Shown here: one piece after another, positions 44,972-55,600 of the stretch
Layout of the letters: every line of letters starts with the position of its first letter
Position numbering within the stretch: the first letter of the stretch is position 1
Assembly: GCA_022457155.1 (NCBI GenBank)
Contig: JAJGOT010000054.1
Location: 62,001 to 126,000, forward strand
Direction: 5' to 3'
DNA: 64,000 nt
Source: Cladopsammia gracilis
Lineage: Eukaryota > Cnidaria > Anthozoa > Scleractinia > Dendrophylliidae
Program-made: the position numbers and the translations under genes
Notes under the pieces: generated by a model
The model's database searches: none
Told to the model about the DNA's origin: nothing
What the model saw: only the letters and a program-made list of their open reading frames with translations

Positions 44972-45090
44972 ACTCTAGGAACACTGTTTGACATGCGCCG
45001 GTTCTCGTCTGATCACCGAAGTTAAGCCCTGTCGGGCGAGGTTAGTACTTGGATGGGTGACCGCTTGGGAATACCTCGTGTCGTAGGCTT
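44972..45090 (+). rRNA. 5S rRNA-like gene, divergent 5' end (possible pseudogene)
   Basis: The body is a good metazoan 5S match: CTCGTCTGATCACCGAAGTT, AGCCCTGTCGGGCGAGG, then TTAGTACTTGGATGGGTGAC (internal control region) and CGCTTGGGAATACC, ending GTCGTAGGCTT. A T-rich stretch follows (ATCATTTTTC), suitable for RNA polymerase III termination. The first 20 or so bases do not pair with the 3' strand as the terminal stem requires (AGCCTACGA would be expected), so either the 5' end is degenerate or a recombination joint lies near 44,990. No tandem copies are seen. Confidence 0.8.
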
Positions 45091-45375
45091 ATCATTTTTC
45101 TTTCCTTCACTCCCTTTCATTTTTCATTTTTTTGGTTCCGTCAAGGAGCCACTTGTCCTGAGGAGGGCAAACTGAAGCCAAACAGTCATGAAAACATAGC
45201 ATACCTTCGACGATATTCCAACGACAACGAATGGGCGACGAAGTTTGTCCGTAATTTTCATTTTCGCTAGTAAACACATTCCTTCGTGTTAGCATGTTTT
45301 ATAATTATTTCCTCAAAACTAACCAGAACACAGAGAAAAGTGAATCACAAATTGATATCAACATAAATTCTCACC

Positions 45376-45644
45376 AAAAAATTGTAATTTCTTTTACGGT
45401 AAAGTTCCTCATCTGTAAGAAATCTGCTTCTTCGGTTTTGATCGCCCCGCACTGATAGCGGCGTATGAATTTCCTTGAAGCAAGATTCAGTTGCTGAAAG
45501 CTCTCCTTTTTCTCCACTATAGCGGCTTTGGGTATTCTTTAAAGCTTTCTCTTTCCATTTTGAATATTTTAAATGTGAGTTATTAATGCGATGACACGAA
45601 ACTACGGTTTTAAAAACCAAGCACATGCCGAGCGCGGCAGCCAT
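45376..45644 (-). CDS. Candidate first coding exon of an unknown gene
   Basis: The - strand frame starts at an ATG in a good context (AAAATGGCTGCC at 45,644) and stays open past 45,376, where a donor-like GTGAGA occurs. The peptide starts MAAALGMCLVFK and has a basic, Ser-rich middle with a DEELYRKRNYNF end. I do not recognise a family. No convincing second exon was found below 45,376, so this could be a retained fragment or chance. Confidence 0.25.
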
Positions 45645-46346
45645 TTTTGTAGAATATGTTGGTGACCCGAGGACCCGGTCACTAAAATATGCGTGCATAA
45701 ATTTGCATGCAAAATCGTGACACAAAAAAAAAAAAGAAGAAGAAAAACCGAGGCCATTTTATAACTCATGCCGCTACGCGCATGAGTAATGAGTTTGAGA
45801 ATAGAAAGAAAAGGACAAAGAAACATTACTTGAACAAAGCATTTATTTACATAATAACATGACAATCCCGTGACTGAATTAGCACATAAATTGTCAAGAT
45901 GAAATATACAATCCATGGTTAATGTTTTTGGCGTTTTGTTGTCGATTAATCTTATCAGTGTTACATCTATTCTGACAGTCTTCTGCCAGATGCATCACTT
46001 CAATTCATGCTACTGAATTGACGAAACCGAAGGAATATGACAATTATCATGTCCTAGTCTGTTCAGAGGCGTTTTATTTATTTATTGTGCGAAATGTAAT
46101 TTTATTGCATCTGTCGCAATTGGAATAATGTAAATAGCCTTGCATGATATTTAACATGGACAGACTAGCATCCTAGTCTTTCATGGACTAGGATATGCAA
46201 GGTTGTTAGATTTAAAATACGCGACAATACCGCAAGTAACGTAATAAAAGACGTAGTTATAGGTAACCCCTCACTGTACCGTCATTGACATATTGATACT
46301 ACCGTAAATAATTTTGGTTATACTCTAGTCTACTGCATTCTACATG

Positions 46347-46735
46347 TACTCTACTCTACTCTACTCTACTCTACTCTACCCTACTCTACTCTACTCTACT
46401 CTACTCTACTCTACTCTACTCTACTCTACTCTACTCTATTCTATTCTACTCTTCTCTTCTCTACTCTACTCTACTCTACTCTACTCTACTCTACTCTACT
46501 CTACTCTACTCTACTCTACTCTACTCTACTCTACTCTACTCTACTCTACTCTACTCTACTCTACTCTACTCTACTCTACTCTACTCTACTCTACTCTACT
46601 CTACTCTACTCTACTCTACTCTACTCTACTCTACTCTACTCTACTCTACTCTACTCTACTCTACTCTACTCTACTCTACTCTACTCTACTCTACTCTACT
46701 CTACTCTACTCTACTCTACTCTACTCTACTCCACT
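46347..46735. repeat. (CTACT)n pentanucleotide tract, inverted orientation, about 390 bp
   Basis: Nearly pure CTACT units with a few TATTC/CTTCT interruptions near 46,436-46,460. It is the reverse complement of the TAGAG tracts and lies directly 3' of the - strand receptor remnant, as in the other units. The Tyr-Ser-Thr-Leu-Leu frame through it is a repeat translation. Confidence 0.95.
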
Positions 46736-46803
46736 CCACCTCCTGAAATCCACCATGATATACTGATAAAACCACTCTAATTGGCAGACTGGTATGGTGA
46801 TCT

Positions 46804-47560
46804 TCATTTCCCGTTCAAAGTTTCAACTGAGATTCTCTGTCCGCTGGAGTGAGCCCCTGTATGCTGCGTTATCGGACAAAAAGAACCTTCCGCACTCAAG
46901 CCCAGCCTGTATGCCTCAACAGGTGCCATGTCAATATGATTTCGTCGGCGCCTTCGCAAGAACCTCTTTAAAGCGTCTTTGAATATTGCCATCCGAAAGC
47001 TGTAGACGAATGGGTTGACCATAGAATTTGCCAGGTGTAGAATATTTACGATCAACACCACTGTCGGGGAAAAACACGGTGGATGGCAAAAGTCTTTCAT
47101 AGTGTACACAGCAACAGCTGGGAGCCAAAACACTAGTGATACAGCAGTTACTAGGAAGACTGTCCTTGAAAGTCTTATGTTATGCTGAGTAGAATGACTG
47201 CTATGACAATCCTGTTCGCCGGGTGCTGGGGAGCGTAATCGAGTGCGTATTTTAAGGTAACTTGCGCTGACCACCAAGAGAGAAATAAAAAGGCACGAGT
47301 GAATAGTGACAAAGACAGACAGGCCAAATATACAAACTCCGACTGCCCAGACGATAATCATACTATAAATTTAAGCTCTATTGTTTACGACACGGTGTCG
47401 GACTGGCCATAACACGGCGAAAGCACGTTCCAAGGAAATAAGTGCGAGGAAAAACACCGACGTACTTGAAGCAAAGAGTTGAAATGCTGACGAAGGATTC
47501 GTTAGACTTTCTTTCGCTCTATGTGGAATTTCCGTAGATTTAGGGATGAATGAAGATGAA
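46804..47560 (-). pseudogene. GPCR copy 5, decayed, opposite strand
   Basis: Read on the - strand. Homology to the intact receptors starts in the TM2-TM3 loop (about 47,560); TM1 and TM2 are missing, replaced by unrelated sequence containing GACAGACCAGTGCAGTCG. TM3 with SLERAFAVLWPVRHR is intact. A TAA (about 47,373-47,371) then replaces the Tyr codon at the start of TM4 (TAC in copy 3). An in-frame deletion of about 13 codons removes the second extracellular loop (GLSV joins to VTIHSC). TM5 to the C terminus is well preserved (NSMVNPFVYSF, helix 8). Non-functional. Confidence 0.88.
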
Positions 47561-47713
47561 ACACAAATTTGTTTTTCACCTACATTTCGACTGCACTGGT
47601 CTGTCATCTTCAGGGTGAATGAAAACCGTTACATAAATAAAATCATCCGCAGTAAGCATTCAATGTGCTAGCTTCATCTAGCTTAAATCCGACCGTTACG
47701 TAGTTAACTCTCT

Positions 47714-48670
47714 TTAACCCTATTCAGACTGGGGGGGGGGGGGGGGGGGGCTTTTCGAACCCCCCTCCAGTAAAATTGTAATAACTCTTACACCGAAATA
47801 GCTATGAGACTGAAATTTTCTGACTTTTCCTGAAGTTTATCTAGGGACATTTTGGTATCCATAGCATGTCAGTGTGATTAACCATGTTGCCATGGCAACC
47901 GGTTTTTGACACAGGTTTTCAAAATATTAAAATATGAATTTTTTATTTTAAGATCTTGTTTTTTGACTTATAGTGCATTTTCTTATTAGAATAGTTTTTT
48001 CTTGGGACTAGTTCTTGAAAGACATCAAAAATTTTCAACATCAAATATTTGGGGGGGAGGGGTAGGTAAATTTTTGCTCACTTTTACTTATAGAGAAAAA
48101 TGTTGTACTATTTATTAAATAACGCTTCTAAGTTCATTGTTTGGATAATAGACATTAGTTTGATACGTGTTTTATACATTCTGATCCTTTTCTCTTTTAA
48201 ATATTTTTTAAATTTTAATTTAAACGAAAAACAAGGAAATCCAAGATGGCGGATCCAAGATGGCGGATCCAAGATGGCGGATCCAAGATGGCGGACAATA
48301 ATTTCAAAATTATAGTTTTATCGCCTTTTTTTGCCTTTTCTCGCTTTACAAGTGTGTCCTTGTTTGTATTTATTATGTTTTAATATTAAAGAGATGATTT
48401 TACAGTTATATTTGATATTTTAAGTATCTGGATGGAAAAATATCAAAGAAACGTCGGAAAAACAAAAATTACGTCACTGTGACGTCATAATTGGGTGTGG
48501 CAGGCCAAAACTGGGTGTGAGGTTTCCTTGTATGGAGATGAACATTGTGTGAAAATTTCATGGTCCTAGCCTTACTGGTTCCAGAGATATGAAGGGGGGG
48601 TCCGAGGAGCCCCCCCCCCCCCCCCCCCAGTCACAGATTGCCTAAAAAAGCCCAGTCTGAATAGGGTTAA
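47714..48670. mobile_element. piggyBac-like non-autonomous element with TTAA target sites
   Basis: It begins TTAA CCCTATTCAGACTGGG and ends CCCAGTCTGAATAGGG TTAA: perfect 16-bp inverted ends flanked by TTAA, the piggyBac target. Just inside are a G-run (47,731-47,750) and a C-run (48,610-48,628). Four tandem AAGATGGCGGATCC words lie at 48,242-48,292. There is no transposase. It sits in the 5' flank of GPCR copy 5. Related pieces are at 16,615-17,510 and an end at about 56,224-56,248. Confidence 0.85.
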
Positions 48671-49060
48671 GAAGACGTAAAATGTGTAGCAATACCATTA
48701 AACGCCAGTCAAATCGGTTACATTTGCCTTTGGCACTTTCTTTGTCTTTATATTCCAAACAAAGGTGTGAATAAATAAGTTTAGAAATTTGCATCGTACG
48801 TGATAAATCACACCAAAGCCGTTATTTGACATATGCACAATTTGGAGCACGCCTGTCATTTTTATTTGTATTCGAGGTTTGATAAAAATAAATAGGTAAA
48901 ACTTTCAATGTTTCCGCTTACTTTGAACAGGACATTTGGTGTCCTGCTTTAAAAGTTTACTTTAAATTGAAAAGAGAGAACCGCAAAATTGAAAGCCTAA
49001 TCTTTTATATTTATTTTAATATGGTAATTTTTAAAAATGTGATCGTTTAGGAAGTATTAT
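48671..49060 (-). other. 5' flank of GPCR unit 5
   Basis: On the - strand this matches the 5' flank of the other units (for example TTTGGAGCACGC here versus GCGTGCTCCAAA at 24,782). No gene. Confidence 0.5.
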
Positions 49061-49260
49061 TAGGGGCCCAGTTAGGTGGGCTTAGATTTCTGTCCGGTTT
49101 CTGGAACAAATCTTCTTTACAAAACGACCTTGGCGATTACATGAAGAAAGTTTCAGCCCGGACTGAAATGTCGATCCCGCCCGGTTTTTGAAATCGGGCT
49201 GAAATTGCAAACGAGCTGAAAAACCTCATGTATAGGCCATTTGCACGATGACGTCATTTG

Positions 49261-49334
<74 letters not shown>

Positions 49335-49700
49335 CAGAATTCATTTCGTTTTTCCTTTTTCTTATTTAAATTTTGTAATCCCAGTGCGGTTTAAATAACA
49401 ATAGCCCTAATTTGCACTACAAAACAAAAAACTGAAGGATTCTGGTAGTAGTAGTCAGATGACGTCATCGTGCAAATGGCCTATTCACAATGAAATTTCA
49501 GCCCTTGGCTGAAAAGCGAGGTCACCAGGGTAGAAAAGTGCACTTGGACCTGCGCAATGAAACAAGATTGCGGCTACCAGGTTTCAGTGGAATAACGGCG
49601 CTGTCAGCCCGGGCTGAAATTTGTCATGTTATCGCAACAAAATTGCAGCCCGCCTACCGGGCAGAAATTTCAGCCCGGGCTGAAATTCGCCATCTGATCG
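49060..49700. repeat. GCCCGGGCTGAAAT-rich inverted-repeat region hosting a nested MITE
   Basis: Words CAGCCCGG and CCGGGCTGAAATTTC recur at 49,155-49,200, 49,497-49,512, 49,605-49,625 and 49,645-49,690. The nested element at 49,235-49,481 interrupts it. Probably one or more decayed MITEs; boundaries uncertain. Confidence 0.5.
49235..49481. mobile_element. MITE with TGACGTCA in each inverted end and an expanded (ACT)n tract
   Basis: Ends GGCCATTTGCACGATGACG and the complement CGTCATCGTGCAAATGGCC, flanked by TA (49,233-49,234; 49,482-49,483). A TGACGTCA octamer or near-octamer lies in each arm. The (ACT)n tract at 49,260-49,334 is inside the left arm; its right-arm counterpart has only three GTA units, so the tract expanded after insertion. 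Confidence 0.8.
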
Positions 49701-50150
49701 GCTCTTTTTTGCTTGGTCTTATTGTCTATCTGAGCTCTGTTTCCTCATCTCCATCGTTCGCTGGTGCTGTGGTTCTGTTTCCAATGTGAAGCACAGTCTA
49801 GTTGGCTTTGGTTTTGCTTGTCTTACCCTTGGTATGACTGTGGCTATGGACTCGGGGTTTTATATCTATGCATTTCTCCCAAACAAAGCAAAATAGACCG
49901 TATGCACGGCGGCCATGTTGGTATTCAGAAAAATGCAATTTCTATCTTTTGGGGATTAATATATTTTTATGAGACATTTTCTACCATGCACAAGCCCTAT
50001 AGTCATCCTCCCTTCTCATTTAAGACTTAAGTACCAGCTTTATTATTTTTCTTCTATACTGTAAATAAATTTCCTGCTTAGTGAAACAGATATCCAAAAT
50101 ACAGTTTAGCGTATGCTCACCTAGGCCTATTCACTCCAATGTCGGAGCAT
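49701..50150. other. No supported gene
   Basis: Ordinary sequence with a GGCGGCCATGTTGG motif at about 49,910. Small frames not called. Confidence 0.35.
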
Positions 50151-51190
50151 AGGTTACGGACGAAACTCTTCCGAATTCTTCTGTCTCTGGCCAATCGTTC
50201 AAGCTGCTACCAGGTGTATCTCTTCGATTTGATGGTATGTTCTCTGTCCCCCCTCCACCTGTTACTAGGTCTTCCTCTTCGTCTTTTACCTTGAGGAGTC
50301 CACAAGAGAGTTTGTTGGGCGATGCTATTTGCCGTTCTTCTTTTTTTATGGCCTATCCATGTCCATTTGCTCTCCATCATCTGTTGTTTTACTGCCGTTT
50401 GTCCTGTGATCTCCCACAGTCTGTCGTTACTGATGGTATGTGGCCAGTAGAGGCGGAGGATTCGGAGGATTAGACATCTATTGATGAAAATCTGTAGTTT
50501 TAACAGGATCTTTAAAATTGAGTTAATATCCACATTTGTGTTGCTGTTGTGATCTCTCTTGATCTCCAGATGTTAAATGCGCTGCGTGCTTTCTCTGTTC
50601 TTATCAGCACGTCCTCATCCGTTCCTTCTGTGATGTTTATGTCGCTACCCAGGTACGTGAATGATGTTACATCATCCACTGTTATGGCTTGTTTTTGATA
50701 GTGATACACTCATTTGATTTGCTGTTCATTCACAAGATCTTTACTTCTCAGTGTCGATGTTTAACCTAAGTCCCACTGTGGCTGAAATTGTTTCAGGTTT
50801 GGTGATTTTTCCTTTAATCTGAAAGCGGGTGTGAGCCAAAAGTGCCAAGTCGCCGGCCTACTCCAGGTCTTAGTCTTAGTCTGCTAATGTTGTGGTGTAC
50901 CGGATGTTGTCTTCTTTATTGACCAGTAAGCGGGTAGAATGAAGAGGAATGATGACAGTAAGAAGTCCTTCTGACCCCGGTGTTTGTGCTTCTGTCAAAC
51001 CACCTCCAAGAGGAATTCGGCAACTCGTACCTTCAAACGTCTTCATCTTCCTTGGAATTCCGATAGTTGGCCATGAGATCATCAAGACTCTTCTATCCAG
51101 GCTGTGGAATGCTTTCTCATAGTCTTTGAAATTAATTGGTGACCTCCACGTAAGCGCCTATTGTTCGACAATTATGCGGAGTACCGCACC
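50150..51190 (-). mobile_element. RTE-like LINE remnant (RT C-terminal half)
   Basis: Read on the - strand in several frames. KDYEKAFHSLDRRVL (about 51,125-51,080) is an RT block. A degraded region near 50,880-50,810 corresponds to the FADD-containing block. TSFTYLGSDINITEGTDED (about 50,665) and WEITGQ, SKWTWIGHKKRR and TPQGKRRRGRPSNRWRGD (about 50,410-50,240) are hallmarks of the RTE/endonuclease-RT C terminus. Stops and frameshifts are frequent; the element is dead. Confidence 0.75.
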
Positions 51191-51229
51191 GCGTTGACAT
51201 GGCACCGGTTTAAGTTTTCGTACTAGTAT

Positions 51230-51485
51230 GGAACTATATGGAACAGCCTTCCGGGACATATTAAACGTAGTGTTAGTGTTGGTTCTTTTAAGTCTAGTCT
51301 TAAAACTTACCTTTTTAAACAGTATTTTTTATCGTAGTTTTTAAGTGCTTACCTTTTAAGATTGCATTGTTTTTTTTATTGTATTTAATTTTTATACTAT
51401 TTGTAACTTCTTTTTACTTACTGTAAAGCGCCTTAGAACTTTAGGATAGGGCGCTTTATAAATATTTTATTATTGTTATGATGAT

Positions 51486-51581
<96 letters not shown>

Positions 51582-51715
51582 TAGTGGTAGTAGTGGTAGT
51601 AGTGGTAGTAGTGGTAGTAGTGGTAGTAGTGGTAGTAGTGGTAGTAGTGGTAGTAGTGGTAGTAGTGGTAGTAGTGGTAGTAGTGGTAGTAGTAGTAGTA
51701 GTATGAGAACCTCGA
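51230..51715 (+). mobile_element. LINE 3' end followed by (TAG)n / (TAGTAGTGG)n
   Basis: The + strand has the last codons of an L2/CR1-like RT (LWNSLPGHI then a Phe-rich end) and a 3' UTR with the paired words AAAGCGCC and GGGCGCTTTATAAAT (51,425-51,460), a common LINE 3' motif. A tail of GTA units runs from 51,488 to about 51,575, then GGTAGTAGT units to about 51,690. The Thr-, Ser- and Leu-rich frames through the tail are artefacts. Confidence 0.7.
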
Positions 51716-51939
51716 TTCGGTACATCTACTGAAATGAATTCGTACCGGAATGAGATTTTGCCCTTATAAACGAATACAAAGCCACAAGTTGGAACCGCGA
51801 TGAATTCGTACCGGTATAAGATCCATGCCAGTGTCAAGTAACAGCGCCAAAAGAACTTGGCAAGTACTGCATGAAGACTCTAGGTGACGTCAGTAATAAA
51901 CCAATCAACTTTCGTTATTTCAAAGGAGGCTACCGGTGG

Positions 51940-54720
51940 ATGGTTACAATATTCGTTGCAATCCGTTTATGGTTAATGAAAGTTATTCTCAAATAATAAG
52001 CGGAACGATATTTCTATTAAAATATTCAAAGAAAATATTGTTTCACACAATTATATTAAGGTATCAAAAGGGCATATTTTCTGGTTATGTTATTTTTGTT
52101 CCCGATTATTAGAAGTAGCTCAGTTTCAAATAAATTTCCTGCCTTTTAGACGAAAGAATACCGTAATATCCATAAATGGAGTGGGCTCGTATGTTATGAT
52201 ATTAGTTAGGACTTTCCCAGCAATCATCCGTTGTCATAATAAAATTCATCAGCCTCTTAACACTTTCACCTCCAATATCAAAATTCAAGTTCCAATTCTT
52301 TGTTCCGTTAAATTTCTTACATTTATAGAAAAAATAGGTAGAAGTTGTTAAAATATCAAAAGAATTCATCTTAGGGGATATCCTATCCATAATTCTGATA
52401 AGCATTGGATATTTTAAATGATAGGACAGTGAGAGAAAAAGATTAAGGCTGGCGTGTTTACATTTTTGTTTCTTATGCATGCCCGGTTGTTTTTGGTAAA
52501 TAATTTTGAACAGAATAGTTATTATTGGCAAGATGCAAACAGGTTTTTGATATTGGAGTAATTGGTGTCCAGATGAAAATTAGTCTTTCATTCGCTTTAT
52601 CTAAATTCTACTAAATACTGAGTGAAGGACGCCAAGAAATGGATTTAGTATTGGTTAAAAAATAACTTACATTTCACGAGAAAAAAAATATTATTTAGTC
52701 GATTAATTCCACCTGAAAGAACCCGTTCTGAAAGGGAGGAAATAATTTAATGACTCTGTGAAAAGATTCAAAGAAAATGTTGCTTTTTTCCATTATTAGA
52801 CTCTGCCTTTTTCATGATTTAGACGAGTGAATACCGTATTCACAAATTGAAAGTTCCTCAAACGCATATTATGAAAACACCGGCAAAGATAGAGAGCTGA
52901 AGCTAATAGCATTTTGCATGTTTATATTGCCGTTCAACTTCAAGCGGAGTGAGACTCATGTGACATTAGGTAGAGCTGACTTCTTTAGCAATGATACCGT
53001 TGTCATGCGAGATAAAAAATGTTGCTCATGTTTAAAAGTAAACTGAAAACTTCCTCCACAGCCTATTCAAAGCAAGAAGCCTTTTTTAATTACATGAGCT
53101 TTATAAAGGGAAGTGAGTGAAGAAGACTAAAGCTGGCGTGTTTAAATTTTTGTTATTATTGCCGGGTTGGCTTTGGTAAATAAGTCTGAACAATAGTTAC
53201 TATTGGCGAGATAAGCTATTTCTCTGTAAGCAACGGTTATATTGGATAGTGCTATGCAGTTAAATCCCACTGAATACCAAGTGAATGACGCGAAAAACAT
53301 CTTATTTCATCGAATAAATACTCCTTAAAAAAACCCTTGTGAAAGTCAGAAAATAAATAAATGACTCTATTAATTAAAAGATTCGAAGAAAATGTTTCTT
53401 CAGACAATTAAGGTATCAAAAGGACATAATTTTTGGGCGCGTGACTTTTTTCCGATTATTAGAAGTAGCACAGTTTTAAATAAATGTCCTGCCTTTTAGA
53501 CGAGAGAATACCGTTCTCGAATTTTAATGAAAATACCGGCGAAGGTTAAGAGCCCGAGGCTAATAGCATTTTGCATGTTTATATTTCCGTTCAACTTCAA
53601 GCGGAGTGGGATGATGGACTTCCCTAGCAATGATATCGTTGTCATGCGATATACGAAATGTTGTTCCTGAAGGGTGAAATATTAACTTCCTCAGCCTCTT
53701 TAAATCAATGTGCGTGTAGACACTATGCTATCGACGGTGTCACAGGAAGCTGTTAACAACAGAACCGCTAACACCAGAATGACAGCTGTAAAAATGAAGG
53801 AAACCAATTATCATCAGGCAATCCGAAAGAGATCGCATACTGAATCACACAAAGACCTTTTCACACTTTAATTTCCACAGGCTGTATTCTGCAAAAGCCG
53901 ACACGTCGGACATTAAAACCGTTGGACCTTTAAATATTTTGTTCTTTTAAGACCAAAAATTGACGACAAATTGGCCGATAATAAGGATGCGCGTGACAAC
54001 CGGGTGGGTTAAAAATTTCATTGCTATCTACCAGATGACATGTGTTAGCCTTAAAAGGGGTAGACCCAAAATTTCAAAAGAGGAAAGGTTGAATTAACTG
54101 TATACCCAAAAATTTAGCCGCGTGCAGCAGACACAGTCATGCTCTCCAAAGGGGGCCTATTTTATCAGAAGCTCAGTTTGAAATCAATTTCCTGCCTTTT
54201 AGACGATAGAATGCATATATACAAATTGAAAGTTTCTCAAACATTAATGAAAACACGAAGATAAAGTGCTGACGCTAATAGCATTTTGCATGTTTCCATT
54301 TCCGTTCAACTTCATGCGGAGTGGAACTCATGTGATATTAGCAAGACTTCCTTAGCAATAGTACCGAAGTTTTGCGAGAGATAAAAAATGTTGTTCCTGT
54401 TTTCGCGTATAATTGTAACTTCCACCGCCTCTTTATAACAAGAAGCCTTTCTTGATGCTGTGCATTCTGTTAAGGGCTGTGAATGAGTGAAGAAGACCAA
54501 AGCTGGTATGTATGTTTACATTTTTGTTCTTTATGCCCGGTTGTTCTTGGCAAATAATTGTGAACAATAGTTAGTATTGGCTAGAAATATGAGCTATTGC
54601 TCTGTGAGCAACTATTTTGGAATTGGAGAAATAGTGCTAATCCAGATGAAAATAGATCTTTCAGTCGCAATTCCTATATCCTACTGAATACCAAGTAAAC
54701 GTCGAGTTGTCTGTTTGATA
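51940..54720. repeat. Diverged tandem modules of about 660-715 bp, unassigned
   Basis: Four modules can be aligned by eye. Landmark 1, CTGCCTTTTAGACGA with variants, is at 52,139, about 52,805, 53,490 and 54,195. Landmark 2, GCTAATAGCATTTTGCATGT running into CCGTTCAACTTC, is at 52,902, 53,560 and 54,275. Landmark 3, AAGCTGGCGTGTTTA with variants, is at about 52,447, 53,130 and 54,500. The first module lacks landmark 2. No open frame is shared between modules and no terminal repeats or TE proteins are seen. The order of landmarks is constant. Confidence 0.75.
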
Positions 54721-55590
54721 GCACAGTGAAAACAAACTCTTGGCGCTTCTTCGAATTGTGACGTTAATGGCGTTTGTCAATAGCAATTGGTGCTTAATGC
54801 CTGACCTTTCCTTGGAATTGAGTAGGGGAATAAAAACCTGAACTGCATGGTCATGAAATTAAAGTGAATACGCATGTAGTAGGCCCAGAAGAAATAGCCA
54901 TCAGGACAAACTCTTTAATTTATTATGATTGAAGGCAAAAACAATCGAAGTATACTTGTCGTTTAGGCGATTCAAATAAATTGCACTCTTCATATTCATA
55001 AAACGGACCTCTAGGGTCAGGGTGCTTTACAGTACGATCCGGCCAATAAAATACTAAAATGAAATATATTGTTCCTGGTTTCACAGCAGGAACAAGAGTA
55101 CCTGGGCGCGCCAGGGTCCGTTCAAACAGATGCCCAATATTCGTAATACAATCAAACCTTCTGACAAGGCAGCTTTGCTCTCGAAAAAACGTCCAGAATT
55201 CACAACAATTCAACTTCAGTTATATTAACAATTTTCATTATACGAGGAACCATCTCTGTAGCTTAATAGTAAAGGCTGCGTATTGAGTTTGTTTTGCTGA
55301 ATTAAATTCCATTCATGTAAAAGGTGGACTCTTTGAAGCAAACAGCAGACAAAGAAACTAATGGACTTAACCCCCAAGATTTTTTCTGTGAATGACTTAA
55401 AGTCTTCAAACGCTTCTGAATGAATTCAATGCATAATAATTCACAGACTTCACAAGAAAAGCACATTCTCGCGTCGTGTATTAAGAAGAAAGCGTTTATC
55501 GATGATTTAAATAAAGTTGGAAGGTTGCAAACAAAGTTTGAAAAGATAGTTTGTCACGTCGATTGTGTGATTCCATAGTTTTTTTTTTTC
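54721..55590. other. No supported gene; 5' region of the secreted-protein gene
   Basis: No motif seen. A pyrimidine tract and CAG at 55,578-55,592 precede the first coding exon and look like a 3' splice site, so an untranslated exon may lie in this stretch. Confidence 0.4.
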
Positions 55591-55600
55591 AGAACTGATT

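Noticed and set aside
46344..46766. 140-codon open frame of repeated Tyr-Ser-Thr-Leu-Leu
   Set aside because: It is a translation of the (CTACT)n microsatellite.
49153..49344. Poly-Ser - strand frame
   Set aside because: Translation of the (ACT)n tract inside a MITE arm.
51433..51837. Poly-Thr, poly-Leu and poly-Ser frames of 84-134 codons
   Set aside because: They are frames through a trinucleotide tail of a LINE 3' end, open only because the repeat lacks stops.
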